Below are positions 11,933 through 23,613 of a DNA stretch of 64,000 nucleotides, in pieces. A program made the translations under genes and the position numbers. The stretch covers positions 1-64,000 of the forward strand of contig JASAND010019736.1 in assembly GCA_030248195.1 (NCBI GenBank). The letters run 5' to 3'. Every line of letters starts with the position of its first letter. Position 1 is the first letter of the stretch. The notes under the pieces were generated by a model. It was given only the letters and a program-made list of their open reading frames with translations, was not told the origin of the DNA and searched no databases. The DNA is from Trissonchulus latispiculum (Eukaryota > Nematoda > Enoplea > Enoplida > Ironidae).

Positions 11933-13376
11933 TACGTAAAAGGCTAAAACTTACGAAATGTCCTATTTCCGTGCTCTTCAACATTCTGGGACCAGTCCCG
12001 TATTTTTAGGCCAAAAGATAAGAAAGTTTTGGGTTTTGACCTTAGACTCCCAGTAAGCAGACAAGACACGGGATTGGTTGTTATGGCTGGAAAGAGGACA
12101 CGAACATGAAAATTTTTGCTCTTACAACCTTTGAGCTGTCTCCAGTGGTTAAAAAAGGATAAGCAAAAAACTGTTTTAAGGGTCAAAAATGGCCATTTTT
12201 GAGGAAATCAGTTTTTCAAAATTACTGCCACATGTTAAGGACATAGTTGGCTTGTTTATACTCAATTGATACAGCGTCCAAATGCCCATTTTATGAATGC
12301 CTATTAGCCGGACTTTATTGATTTAAGTTATAGATTTGGCCGAAAAACCATTTTGGCAAAACTGCGATTATTTTGTTTCGAACCTCGATTTCTCAAAAAC
12401 TACTCGACGGATTCCGGAGATGTTTGACAGAATCGAAATTCGTACTTCTGCGGAGGGAAGTTTATCTTGGTTTGGGCTAAAACGTATTGAGTAGCAAGAC
12501 AACTGAATGCGAAGTTGCGAAATTTCGTGTTACCGTGCATTTGGCCGATTTTCTCGACCGTTAAGACCTGCTGAGCCAAATCCAAAAAAACGTCCCTCGG
12601 CCCATATGTCCTTCATATCGTGGCACAAAGGCGTACGTAAATACGTACGCTTCATACGTAAAAGGCTAAAACTTACGAAATGACCTATTTCCGTGCTCTT
12701 CAACATTCTGGGACCAGTCCCGTATTTTTAGGCCAAAAGATAAGAAAGTTTTGGTTTTTGGCCTTAGGCTCCCAGTAGGTAGACAAGACACGGGAATGGT
12801 TGTTATGGCTGGAAAGAGGGCACCAAAATGAACATTTTTGCTTTTACAACCTTTGAGCTGTCTCCGGTGGTTAAGTTAGTATAAGCAAAAAACGACCTTT
12901 GGGGTCAAAAAATGGTCAGTTACGAGAAAATCAGTTTTTCAAAACTACTGCCAAATCTTACAGACAATTTTGACTAACTTATACTCAATCAATAAATACA
13001 TCGTCCAATTGCGCATTTTATCAATGCCTATTTGCTGGAGTTCGTTGCTTTAGGCTATATAATTCGCCGAAAAACCATTTTAGCAAAACCGCGATTATTT
13101 CGCTTTGAACATCGATTTCTCAAAAACTACCCAATGGATTCGCGCGATTTTTGGCAGAATGAAAATTTGCACTATTGCGGAGGGACATTTTTCTCGGTTT
13201 GAGCTAAAACGTCTCTAGTTGCGAGAAAACTGAATATATACAAATTTTCGAAATTTCATGTCATCGCACATTTGCCGGATTTTCTGGAATATAGAGACTT
13301 GTTGACCCAAATCCAAAAATGTCCCTCGGTCCACATGTCCTTCATATCATAATAGCACAAGAAGAAACTTTGGCCG
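11933..13376. repeat. Direct tandem duplication, two units of about 722 bp
   Basis: The sequence starting TACGTAAAAGGCTAAAAC at 11933 starts again at 12655, and both units follow the same course (ACATTCTGGGACCAGTCCCG near the start, GTCCCTCGG and CATGTCCTTCATATC near the end). It is a duplication within the body of the TTAA element. Single-copy relatives are at 19660-20345 and 38220-38880. Confidence 0.65.
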
Positions 13377-13614
13377 ATTCTACAGTTTGAGAAATCGATG
13401 TTCAAAAATTGTTGGTCTATATTCAGCCGGTCAGATGTCAGCATGTCAGAAAATTTTTGCAATTTTTGCTAATTTTTCTAGTTTCGTAAGCTCATGCGAA
13501 TGTACAGATTATAAGCTTTAAAACGACGTATAAAGCTATTTCCAACTCCCAAAATTGCGAAAGTTATAGCGTTTCAAAAATTACCGTATTCTCGCGCTTA
13601 AGGGAACACCCACT

Positions 13615-14603
13615 TAAGGTGGTGATTCCTTTTGGGCACATATTGTTGACTGACGGTACAAATCAAGATGAAATTTGATGAAACTTTCCAAAATAAGTTC
13701 TTTTAGCATTTTAACACCCTCCGGGCAATCCCGCTTCAAAAAATCGACGTCTCCGTGCAGGGCCGTTTTTGCCGATTTTTGACAGTTAGGCAGATACTGC
13801 ACAGCCATGATTATTCTCATTGGAAAGATCTTGTTGAGCTATACATTTGTGCTTTTTGAAGCAACTTTCTAGCTTTTCTCTATGGTGAGATATAGATGAC
13901 TTTCTTATTTTGGCGTTGAAAACTTGTCATTTTTGCAGAAATCAAATAATCCACCATTTCTTGAGCTGCGCAAGCCGTAAAATTAAACTAAGGGTATCAA
14001 TTTGAAGGTCTCGTCGGGGCCGATTATTCGTGGCATTGTAATCTTCTAAATGCTATCTCGTAGGCTGCTATCATAGAAAATGTAGCGTTTGCAAAAACAT
14101 GACCAAATTTTTTCCAGCGATTGTGGAGCATTTAGTATGCAAGCTAGAGGGCTGCCACTTACTGGACGTGTTTTACACAAAAATACCCAGGGACCCTTTT
14201 TTAGTTGCCCCGATTGCTGCCTTCTAGCTAAAGTGGTCGCTTGCGAAAGTTCGGAAAAGTAGGCAAAATCCAGGTGGCGCATACAATATAGTTAATTTCT
14301 TTATAACGAAGAGCGGTTTCATAATAATTTAAAGAGGGTCCCCAGATATTTGATAGTGGAATCGAATGATGTGGCCGATGCCTCACGAAAAAATTTACTT
14401 TAGTCTGCAAAAAATCTGGAAAATTAAATTACTTCAAAAATGCAGTAAAATAATTTCCGAAAATTAAAGTTAGTTTCCTTGTATGCATTAGAAAGAGCAA
14501 ATGTTAAGCTGCATTTTGATATAAAAATGGCTTTTTAACTCAAAGTAATGGTTGAGTATTAATGGTTCAAAGTTGATGTCTCCAAAAGGAATCACCACCT
14601 TAA
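13615..14603 (+). mobile_element. TTAA element A of an inverted pair
   Basis: It is bounded by TTAAGGTGGTGATTCCTTTT and its inverse, with TTAA at both ends. At 989 bp it has no coding frame that I accept. Its sequence matches element B read in the opposite direction. Confidence 0.65.
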
Positions 14604-14617
14604 GAGAACATGTTCTC

Positions 14618-15605
14618 TTAAGGTGGTGATTCCCTTTGGTCACAAAAGTTTGCACCATTATTACTCGTTTATTACTTGGAGTTAAGAAGCCATTTTTATA
14701 TCAAAATGTAGCCTGACATTTTCTCTTTTTAATGCATACGATGAAACTAATGTTGCTTTTATAAAATATTTTTAACACATTTTAGAAGAAGTATAATTTT
14801 CCAGAATTTTTGCAGACTCAAGTAAATTTTTTCGCGAGACATCGGTTATATCATTCGATACCTCCATCAAATAGCTGGGGACGATTTTTTATTTATTGTG
14901 AAATCGCTCTTCGTTATAGAGAAATAAGCTGAAATGTGTGCGTAACCTGTATTTTGCCTACTTTTTCCAACTTTGTCAAGCGATTACTTTAGCTAGAAAG
15001 CAGCAATCGGGGCAACTAAAAAATCGTCCCTGGGTATATTTGTGCTGAACACATTTGTTCAGTAGCAGCCCTCCACCTTGCATGGTGAATGCTCCACAAT
15101 CTTTGGAAAAAAATTGGTCGTGTTTTTGCAAAAACTACATTTTTATGATAGCAGCCTACAGGATAGCAGTTGGAAGATGATCATGCGTCGGATTATTTGT
15201 CCCTGTGAGACCTTCAGATCGACGCCCTTAGTTTGATTTTACGGCCTGCGTAGTTCAAGAAAAATTGGATAATTTGATTTCTGCAAAAATGACAAGTTTT
15301 CGACGCCAAAACAAGAACATCGGCTATATCTCACGGTAGAGAAAAGCTAGAAACTTACTTTAAAAAGCAAAAATGTGAAGCTCAATGAGATCTTTCGAAT
15401 GAATATAGTCATAACTGTATAGCAGCTGCCAAACGTTCAGAAACTGGGAAAAACCACTCTGATCGGAAATCTCGAATTTTCGAAGCGGGATTGCGCGGAG
15501 GGTGTTAGAATGCCAAAAGAACTTATTTTGGAAAGTTTCATCAAATTTCATCCTGATTTGGACCGTCAACCAATAATATGTGCCCAAAAGGAATCACCAC
15601 CTTAA
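14618..15605 (-). mobile_element. TTAA element B, inverted copy of A
   Basis: At 988 bp it has the same ends as element A and a similar interior in reverse orientation. The two are separated only by the 14-bp palindrome GAGAACATGTTCTC. Together they could form a hairpin of almost 1 kb. Confidence 0.65.
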
Positions 15606-16130
15606 GTGAACGTGTTCTCTTAAGTGAAATCAGAAAAATACGGAAGCATAAATTGAAAAATTGCATTTAAAACTTAAATTTCCTAAGGATTGGTCAATTA
15701 CATATTGCTAAAGTTTTAGTTATTTTAAGAAAAACGTAGTCAATGATACCATAAAAATGACAATAGCAATTATAAAACTACAGAAGTAAAATCGATAGTT
15801 GCTTCTCAGTGGCACTGGACATTCACTTAAGCGAACATGTTCTCTTAAGGGGGGGGGGTCCATTTTTGGCCGATTTTTCGACCATCTCCGATTTTGCTCA
15901 TTTTCACGTATTTTGTTGTCCGATTGGTATATTTTAACGAGTTTTTGAAATGAAGTTCGGATCTCTTACGGTTAGCGAGTAATTTCCCCTCAAAGTTGAT
16001 GTCAGTATGTGTTAAACATAGGAAACGGAAAAAGTGGTGGTTTTTTCCGTGCGCCAGAGAAATCTCGCCAACGACAAAACGGAACACTTCAACGTCCATC
16101 TTATATCATAAATACGATCTAGAAGGGTGA

Positions 16131-16355
16131 TTTGTAGGAAGCAGAATTTTAATTTAGGCCTTCAAAAATTTTTAATTAATTTTTTAAGTTTGCGAACAGC
16201 CAAATTTGACCGTTTTTGTTAAATGTTAAAACGTTAAATGTTAAAATGTTAAAATGTTAAATGTTAAAATGTTAAAATTGGGGGTCAGCAACTTTGATGA
16301 AATATTCTGAAAACTGTAAGGACTAATTAAAAATTCTGCTTCCTACAAATCACAG
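16131..16355. repeat. Inverted repeat with an internal GTTAAAAT minisatellite
   Basis: TGATTTGTAGGAAGCAGAAT at about 16131 is repeated inverted, ending with ATTCTGCTTCCTACAAATCA near 16353. Between the arms, 16218-16280 repeats GTTAAAAT and GTTAAAT several times. Confidence 0.6.
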
Positions 16356-16598
16356 CTTATGACAAGACATTTCGAACGATACCAATTGATCCTGGTTAGC
16401 TCTGTTCGATTTCGAGATTTCTCCGTCGCAGAAATCTCAATTTTTAGCAAAATTTTGAAAATTCCCGTTTTTTGGCAAATAACATAGAGCTATGGCAACA
16501 CAGACCTATAGAATGTTAGACTATCTACTTGCGCACCATTATTGATGACTTTAGGTCAAGTTTGGGCACAAATGGTGCAGGTTAGTGCACCCAGTTGG

Positions 16599-16745
16599 TA
16601 GTGTTTGAGGCCGGCCGGCCTAAGCCGGCCGGCGGCCGGCCGCCGGCCGACGACGTTTGCTCGCCGGCCCGCCACCGGTCTACCGGCCGGTCGGCCGGCC
16701 GGCGGCCGGTGAAGCCGGCCGGCGGCCGGTGAAGCCGGCCGGCTG
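16599..16745. repeat. GGCCGG-rich cluster behind a TAGTGTTTGAGG terminus
   Basis: Starting at TAGTGTTTGAGGCCGGCC, the next 145 bases are nearly all GGCCGG, GCCGGC and related units. It resembles the inverted terminus at 25190-25226. It is interpreted as one end of a hAT-type element; the partner end was not identified. Confidence 0.5.
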
Positions 16746-17576
16746 GGATACAAATCACCAACCAGAAATTTACAAAATAGAGCAACTAAGCTTAAAGTTG
16801 ACTCCAAATCTAGTTTTACTAATTTTTTATGCTATGCTGTACTATTTTTTTAAGATAACATCCGAAAATAAATATCTTAGCAGTTATAATAACTGTAGTG
16901 AAAACTGCTCTAGGCCGGTAGCCGGCTGTTCTCTTAAGCGCGAGAATAAGGTACCACAAAAGCACTGCACAAAAGGATACCACCACCTTAAACAAATGTT
17001 GGCGTATTTTTACCAAATTTTAATAACGAATATTTTCTCTAAAATTTCAAGAACGCCATTTGTTTATCATTATTTGCAATTTTATACTTAGTTCAAAAGA
17101 CTGCAAAAGATTTCCGACGAACGGTAAAGAATTATATATGTAATATGGATTGATAAATGCTATTACATACTCAGAAATGATAAAATTGCAATTCTAAGTG
17201 CAACTATTTACATTACGACTACATTTATGTGTGGCCAATGGCTAGTATATGCTTTGTACTTTGAGTTACCGATAATCGGATGTTAAACTTATTCTTGTGA
17301 GCCGACGCATCGTGCGTTAAACTAAAAATTAGATTTAAAATGGCTTGTTGCTATTGGTCGATTGCTATCACGTTACTGTATTTCATTGGCCAAAACGCTT
17401 TCACATGAGAAATAGTTTAACTTCAAGATTAGCTTAACTTTTCTTAATCTGATTTGGTGCAACGAGAAAAAGTTTAACTTTAGATTAAGTTAATCTTTAG
17501 TTTATCCATTCCAAAGTTAATCGTAAACATAAGTTAAACTGAAATTAATCATAAACTTCATCTTATTTGGTGCAAA

Positions 17577-18260
17577 CGGGCGTAGACTCAAAACGGGAAC
17601 GTCACCTAAAAATGAGGTCTGAAGCCAATCAAAATTATTTTCTTTCATCTAATTGGCTAATTTCTCATACCAGACATAGGAAGGTTTTTGATTACTAATT
17701 GACCATTTGTCACGTCTCTGTTACTAACGAGAATTGCTCTCCATTAGACACACACAAAACAAAGACCACACCTATTCGGTGGAATGGTAGAAACTGGAAC
17801 TTCTTTATATTGCTTATTTTATTTATTACAATTCATACTACAATTACAATTTATTACAATTTAAACATCTTCTTAAATACCACAAATAGAATTATATTCT
17901 ATGAATCTAGTAAAAATAATATTTACAATAGATACAAAGAATGACCAGATGCACTGGAGTGGAGGTGTCAATGAAATCTATGTACATGAACAAAGTTTTC
18001 ATCCAAAATTTCATTGCTATGTACCGTTTTTCAAATTCCTTTTTCAGGAAAAGTTTTTCCTAACCAGAAAGTTCTTCATCATTATATCGACACTGGATTG
18101 AACTGAGCAAACACCCACACACGGGTGCAGACTGCAGACAAGCGTGTACATGCTTCACCTACGTACGCTCACATCTCATGCTCATCACAAGCTATTTATG
18201 CCCAGTTCAAAATCTGATTATTTACAGCTACAAATGCTTCAAAAATTGTCACACTCTTAT
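17577..18260. other. Intergenic, no gene supported
   Basis: AT-rich, with poly-T and ATTACAATTTA-type runs around 17810-17900. Short open stretches here have no family resemblance. Confidence 0.35.
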
Positions 18261-18263
18261 GTA

Positions 18264-18587
18264 TTATGTACTCTTGACTGATCTACTCTTCCCAGCAGGA
18301 ACAGAGAGCAAAAGTGGTCGCTTCCCCAGAATTGGTAGAATCAGTGAACTATTGCCAGACAGGCTATCGATTAGGTAATATTCACAGCAGGTATCGGGTA
18401 GATCGTAGTCGTCAGGAACATGGGCGTATTGCCACCAAATAATCGGGCCACCCAGGCAAAATAGGTTACAGTGTTTTACCAGAACTCTCCCCCCGCCAAG
18501 GGTCCACATTTGGGTTGGTCGGTTTTTGGGATAGCCTTCCATACCGGTCAAACTCAGAAGCAAAATAACAAGGGCAATCGTTGACAT
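18264..18587 (-). CDS. Possible small secreted cysteine-containing protein
   Basis: A 107-codon frame starts MSTIALVILLLSLTGMEG, a good signal peptide (short N-terminus, hydrophobic core, small residues at the likely cleavage site). The predicted mature part has four cysteines in the pattern C..C...CC, the tryptophan-rich segment GGPIIWWQY, and one N-glycosylation motif (NSS). I recognise no family. A GTATGG just after the codons for SLTG could be a splice donor, in which case only the signal peptide is coding and the rest is intron. It lies between repeat elements and has no neighbours that suggest a role. Confidence 0.35.
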   Translation of the reverse strand: MSTIALVILLLSLTGMEGYPKNRPTQMWTLGGGRVLVKHCNLFCLGGPIIWWQYAHVPDDYDLPDTCCEYYLIDSLSGNSSLILPILGKRPLLLSVPAGKSRSVKST

Positions 18588-18756
18588 TTTAGGTTAACCC
18601 AATGGCTAAGATGGACCTGAAAATGCTTAAGATTGTGTGAAGTTGAATGCATAAAATCTTAACCTTCAATTAGCCTTTTGTTAACTCTCTCTCTGTCTTA
18701 TGTAGCGGTGTATTCTAATGGCTGAACTCCCTCCAAATATTAGGTTCAAACGTAAA

Positions 18757-20627
18757 GTAAGGTGCTGGTATCGCTTTGTGTAAATTCAACCCTGCAGGCT
18801 TTGTCGCGAATTGCGAAGAGTTAGAACTTTCGAGGATACAATCCAGAGCTAGAACTGATTCTATCATTACGATGTTGTGTTTCTTGTTACTAAGTAAATC
18901 TGTTATGCGATAAGTATCACACATGGTAGCAGAGCGTGGTTCGATCCTCTATTGCTCAATGTTCAAGATTGGCGATGCCGGCTATTGGTGTCCTGAGCCA
19001 AAACTGCGGCTAGGTAGAAAAACGTAACTATACGAAAGAAACTACTTCTGGAAAGAATAAAAGGGAAAAGGACAAACGATAGTCTGGATCGCCTTTCTGT
19101 AAGAATTAACAATACTAGCCAATGAACTGAGCAAAGAAAGCTTAATCAATTCAAGATTTTGGAAACTTCGACTTGAGCAGAAACTGCTCGATCCAACTCC
19201 CAAAGAAGGTACTTTACTGATTTTGGGTTCTGGTAGATATGCCTGGTGAGGAAATATAAAGAATATAGAAATAGCAAGTAAACTAGTTACTCATCCAGAG
19301 CAAGTTAAAGTAGCAAGAAAGAAAGGGGACGGTTCCATATTACCAAGTAAATACTGCCCATTCTATGAGATAGATAGGCTTAAGAAAAAGAAAGAATATG
19401 ATGTGGAAGGGATATGGAGCGCGGTCCACTGAACACTGATCTGCCAGAAACAAAATAAAAGCCATTGATTTGCTACTTTAATCAATCCTCAGTGGGGAGT
19501 GTCGCGAATTGCGAAGAGTTACTTTCGAAGATACAATCCAGAGCTAGAACTGATTCTATCATTACGATGTTGTGTTTCTTGTTACTAAGTAAATCTGTTA
19601 TGCGATAAGTTTCGCACAGGCTTCAATTCTTTATGAAAGTGGATGAAACTTTCCAAATATATTATATTCGTGCTCTGGTAACATTTTGGGACCGGTCCCG
19701 GATTTTTAGGTGTAAAGATAAGAAAGTTTTGCTTTTTGCCATTATTCTCTCAGTACATAATCGATACACCGGATTGGTTGTTATGGCTGGAAAGAGGGCA
19801 CCAAAATGAACACTTTTGCTTTTACAACCTTTGAGCTGTCTCAGGTGGTTAAGTTAGTATAAGCAAAAAACGACTTTTGGGGTCAAAAAATGGTCATTTT
19901 CGAGGAAATCAGTTTTTTCAAAACTACTGCCAAATCTTACAGACAATTTTGGCTAATTTAGTAATTTATACAATAAATAATAAATTTTTTCAATAAATAC
20001 ATCGTCCAATTGCGCATTTTATCAATGCCTATTGGCTGGAGTTCGTTGCTTTAGGCTATAGAATTCGCCGAAAAACCATTTTAGCAAAACCGCGATTATT
20101 TCGCTTTGAACATCGATTTCTCAAAAACTACCCATTGGATTCGCGCGATTTTTGGCAGAATGAAAATTTGCACTATTGCGGAGGGACAGTTTTCTCGGTT
20201 TGAGCTAAAACGTCTCTAGTTGCGAGAAAACTGAATATATACAAATTTTCGAAATTTCATGTCATGGCACATTAGCCGGATTTTCTGGAATATAGAGACT
20301 TGTTGACCCAAATCCAAAAAAATGTCCCTCGGTCCACATGTCCTTCATATCGTAATAGCACAAGAAGAAACTTTGGCCGATTCTACGGTTTTGAGAAATC
20401 GATGTTCAAAAATTGTTGGTCTATATTCAGCCGGTCAGATGTCAGCATTTCAGAAAATTTTTGCAATTTTTTTGCTAATTTTGCTAGTTTCGTAAGCTCA
20501 TGTGAATGTACAGATTATAAGCTTAAAACGACGTATAAAGCTATTTCCAACTCCCAAAATTGCGAAAGTTATAGCGTTTCGAAAAATCACCACAAAAGCA
20601 CTGCATAAAAGGATACCGGCACCTTAA
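18757..20627. mobile_element. TTAA-family element interrupted by a miniature LTR retrotransposon
   Basis: The left end is GTAAGGTGCTGGTATCGC (TTAA changed to GTAA) and the right end is GGATACCGGCACCTTAA. The body matches the elements at 11557-16991 and 38152. Removing the 18802-19618 insertion leaves about 1.05 kb. Short open stretches inside it are not protein-like. Confidence 0.65.
18802..19618 (+). mobile_element. Miniature LTR retrotransposon (TRIM), 817 bp
   Basis: Two direct repeats (18802-18923, 122 bp, and 19500-19618, 119 bp) both start TGTCGCGAATTG and end in CA. Immediately after the first comes TGGTAGCAGAGCGTGG, which fits priming by initiator methionine tRNA. Immediately before the second is the purine run AGTGGGGAG, a likely polypurine tract. 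A 5-bp target duplication GGCTT flanks the element (18797-18801 and 19619-19623). The roughly 576-bp interior has no gag or pol frame, so it must depend on enzymes from another element. The LTRs differ by only a few bases and one short indel, so insertion was fairly recent. Confidence 0.85.
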
Positions 20628-21999
20628 GCAAAACTTTTATGCAAAATTCCGTGGCAGGGCGCAACTTAGTTTTAATTGGATAAGTTCTGCTGCCGTAAAT
20701 GGTAAATGGTAAATCAAGCCAATTTACCTGTTACGCTTATGCTTGTATTGAAACATTGCAAACCTATTAATACAAAGTTAAAGTCCACTAGGGCTCTTTC
20801 CTTGCATCCCCCCAAATCCCGATTTGTTTCATTTTATGGACAAAATCTGTGCGGTAGTGTTGTTGACCGGCCGAAATTTTTGTTGGCCGGTCGTTACCGG
20901 CCTGCCGACTTTCTGAAAACGGCCGGCCGGCTCTTCAACGAACCAACGGGCCAGAAACGACCGGCTGACGAATCGAAGGCTAAAACTGACTGGCAGGCTG
21001 ACCCATATGTGCCAGAACAAGAAATCAGGACATAAAATTGCATCAGCATGATTTATATTCAATTTACTGAAAAAATGCTGATAAAACCGCTGAAGTACAT
21101 ATAAGCGTGGCCGGCCTGCGGACAGGCCGTTTTTCACCCGGTCAGTAAACAAAACTACTGTGCGTGCAGAACATCCCAGAAATCCAACCATCTTCCATTA
21201 CTCGCCCCAATACATTTGGTCTCCTAAACTTGTCTGTTCACAGTCTAAGAATATTTATGCCTCTGCCTAATTCCTCAAAATAAATGTTAGGCTACCAAAT
21301 TTATTATAGTTGCACTGTGCTGAATCGAATGTTGATAACAAAAAGTTGGATAAGCAAATCTGTTGGTTAAAAAGTACAGGATTTTACACTATGTAACATG
21401 TTCATTACTTGCAACTAAACAATGGGGAAAGTATAAATATAACTCTGTGAGCTAAGAGTACCCGCTGAGTTATTCAAGTCTGATTGTAAAAGGTCAGTCA
21501 AGATGTTAATTTTTCAAACCTGATAGCATAATTTTGCTTCCTTAAAGACAAAAAGAAGAAGTCTAATAAGCAAAGGTGTCTGCAAATAGGAGATTCGGGT
21601 TAAAAACAGATTATTTGCGTGGGTTAATTAAATGACGTGTGTTTACTAACAAAGCACATTGTAGTGTTGGGATTGGCCGAACTTTTTCCTGGTTGGCTTG
21701 GCCGGAGTTTGAAGTTGGCCAGCCAATGGCCGTTGGCCGGCCAACGGTCAACAGCCAACGGCCAACTGGTTGGCCGTTGGCCGCCGGTTGGCAGTTGGCT
21801 CTTGCTTGGAGCCATTAGTCATTCTTTAGCTATTTGCTAACGTTGTCTAGCTAGAATTTACTATTTTTACTCGTCTACCGTGCTTAGTAAGGCGTCAACT
21901 TAATTGAACTTTATTAAAGATAGTTTTTCCAAATGTTTGCTCCTGTAAGGGAAGCAGGCATAGGAAAGATTGATAAGCCTGCAATGGGAGTTCAGCTGA
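20628..21999. repeat. Dispersed GGCCGG/GGCCAACGG-rich transposon ends
   Basis: TAGTGTTGTTGACCGGCCG (about 20854) and TAGTGTTGGGATTGGCCG (about 21662) each start clusters of GGCCGG, CCGGCC or GGCCAACGG units (20865-21135 and 21700-21800). They look like ends of TAGTGTT-type hAT elements, but I could not pair them. No gene is supported here. Confidence 0.45.
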
Positions 22000-22000
22000 T

Positions 22001-22073
22001 GGTCCCGTGGTGTAGTGGTTAGCATGTCTGCTCCGGAGTCAGAAGGGCCGTGGTTCGATCCCCGGCGGGACCA
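22001..22073 (+). pseudogene. tRNA-derived sequence (tRNA-Gln-like body), SINE head
   Basis: The acceptor stem GGTCCCG/CGGGACC is perfect and followed by A. The D arm (TGGTGTAGTGGTTAGCA) and T arm (GGTTCGATCC) have good A and B boxes. The anticodon arm is damaged: one stem pair fails and position 33 is C, so the loop reads CGG with low trust. The downstream sequence has SINE-like character. A related degenerate copy lies at 55575-55648. Confidence 0.5.
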
Positions 22074-22629
22074 ATTCTTTACTTTCAATGGTGAGTGAAA
22101 AGCTGAACCTCCCTCTTCCCTCCTCTCTTCTAGGTCCTGGTTTCGTGGGTACGAGGGTGCCTGACGCCTCCCGTTCGGGCTTGTCCTCGGTTTCTTCCTG
22201 ATCCGCCAGCCCTGGTAGAAGCGCTACACTCCAATCCGCTATAATTCTGTTTCAATTTTGCTAGAGGACTGCAATGAATTGATAATTGATGAGACGTTGA
22301 CCGCTATACAAATTTAAAAACTAAGTTGTTAGCACCATTAAAATTTGCATGCTATTAGCAAATTTACTGAAAAACAACGCTATCTACGATAAAAGAGTAC
22401 GGACGTATAGAAAGCTTAGAGCTAATATCAACATGTTATGGATGTAAACTGAAAATCTGTAGTAATGTATGTAACGTTTATAATGCAACATGTGCATGAT
22501 ATTATAATTGCAAAATTAAATTTTGTAACACAGTTGACGCACAAAATCAGTAAATTTTAGCATAGCCAACAGTCTGGCCATTGGCCGAGGCCGGCTAAAG
22601 ACCAACGGCCAGCCAGGTTATTTTGGAAA

Positions 22630-22705
22630 ACTTTTCATCAAATTTCAATTTGACTTGTGGCGCCATGTGCTAACAACGAGTGCCCAAAAGGAATCAACAT
22701 TAACA
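22630..22705. repeat. Remnant of a TTAA-family element end
   Basis: It contains TCATCAAATTTCA and then GTGCCCAAAAGGAATCA, the same order as the end of element B near 15540-15600, but decayed beyond that. No partner end was found. Confidence 0.4.
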
Positions 22706-22778
22706 ATGGCGCGAAAGCGTCCTCTAAAATGTCACTACAATTTGGGAACGAACTCAAACGTGAGCTTGGTGCAACTGT

Positions 22779-22850
22779 GCCTGGGTGGCTCAATCGGTGG
22801 GGCTTTGGTCTTGACCACCACAGGTTGTGGATTTGACCCATACCTCAGGC
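22779..22850 (+). pseudogene. tRNA-like sequence, probably SINE-derived
   Basis: GCCTGGG at the 5' side pairs with CTCAGGC at the 3' side, the D arm GCTCAATCGGTGGGGC is well formed, and a T-arm-like segment GGATTTGACCC is present. The anticodon stem does not pair well, so no isotype is assigned. Confidence 0.4.
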
Positions 22851-23613
22851 CTGAATTTTTCGTGTCGGAGATGCTGTAGTCATAGTTTCATCAGGTAGGG
22901 GGCTGTGGGAATTTTGGACCTTTGCCTTCCCCCAAAGTTTCTCACTTTTATCCTCCCCAACTTTTGGCTAATCATCCTGAACCACACACAGCACTTTGTG
23001 CAGCCAATTGTTGCCAAAAACGGTAATTTTTAAAACATTTGTCTTTAATTTTTGGCTTAAAATCGGTTTTGTATTTATGGATTATTAAAGTTCAGTTTTG
23101 TATAATACTTTGTGTTAGAATGTTTCTCTTTTCGAGACTCATAGTCCGTGAAGACACGCAAAATTTTGAGAGAAGAGTACAGGACAAAAACCGAATGATG
23201 TCACAGCGTGACAAAGCCAAAGCTAGAGATTAAGTCTAAACCTAAGCCTAAGCCTCAACAAATGCACCAAACAATTCTTTAGTATATAATCCTTGACTAC
23301 AAGATTAATAATGACAGTAATCCATAAAGCTGAAACCCTTTTTATCGCATTGAAAGTGTAAAACACCTAAAAACAAGGCTAGTTTTGACGAGAGCAGTGA
23401 TAAAATATTGAAAATTTTATGCTATGCTTTGGAATTCCTGAGGTCCGGGGGATGTTATGGGAGGGTACCTTACCTTCCTTACATTTCGGGTCGATTACCG
23501 AATCTTCAAAATTTACCTCTCACTCACCAGCTAAAATTTTCGATGAAACTATGGCTGTAGTGTCACATCTTAATTTCGTTCTTTCTTTCATTTCATTTGC
23601 GCCATGTGCTAAT

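Larger units (their letters stand above)
13587..16951. mobile_element. Composite insertion bounded by TATTCTCGCGCTTAAG repeats
   Basis: The left end reads TATTCTCGCGCTTAAGGGAAC and the right end is the inverse of TATTCTCGCGCTTAAGAGAAC. Comparison with the uninterrupted relative near 20580, where the body runs on to ACAAAAGCACTGC, shows that this block is an insertion; TACC is present at both junctions. Inside are the paired elements 13615-14603 and 14618-15605 and other material. Confidence 0.5.
11557..16991. mobile_element. TTAA-flanked element, enlarged by later insertions
   Basis: The left edge is TTAAGGTACTGGTTTCC and the right edge is GGATACCACCACCTTAA, so TTAA flanks both sides with inverted ends. 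The body shares the sequence around ACATTCTGGGACCAGTCCCG with the elements at 18757 and 38152. It is interrupted by a MITE at about 11632-11930 and by a composite insertion at about 13587-16951. It also carries an internal tandem duplication. Confidence 0.6.
11254..17576. mobile_element. Outer MITE with TTGCACCAAATAAG ends, enclosing nested transposons
   Basis: The left end reads TTGCACCAAATAAGTTAAAC, and the inverted right end CTTATTTGGTGCAA lies near 17576. A second pair of the same terminus lies just inside (about 11363 and 17449), suggesting two such elements nested one in the other. Everything from 11557 to 16991 interrupts them. The two halves are made of alternating AACTTA/TAATCT-like motifs. 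Target duplications could not be fixed. Confidence 0.5.

Noticed and set aside
14604..14617. GAGAACATGTTCTC as a steroid-receptor response element
   Set aside because: The half-sites lack the usual three-base spacer, and the sequence lies at a transposon junction.
16556..16807. Open frames rich in Arg/Pro/Ala/Gly
   Set aside because: Translation of the GGCCGG cluster in several frames on both strands.
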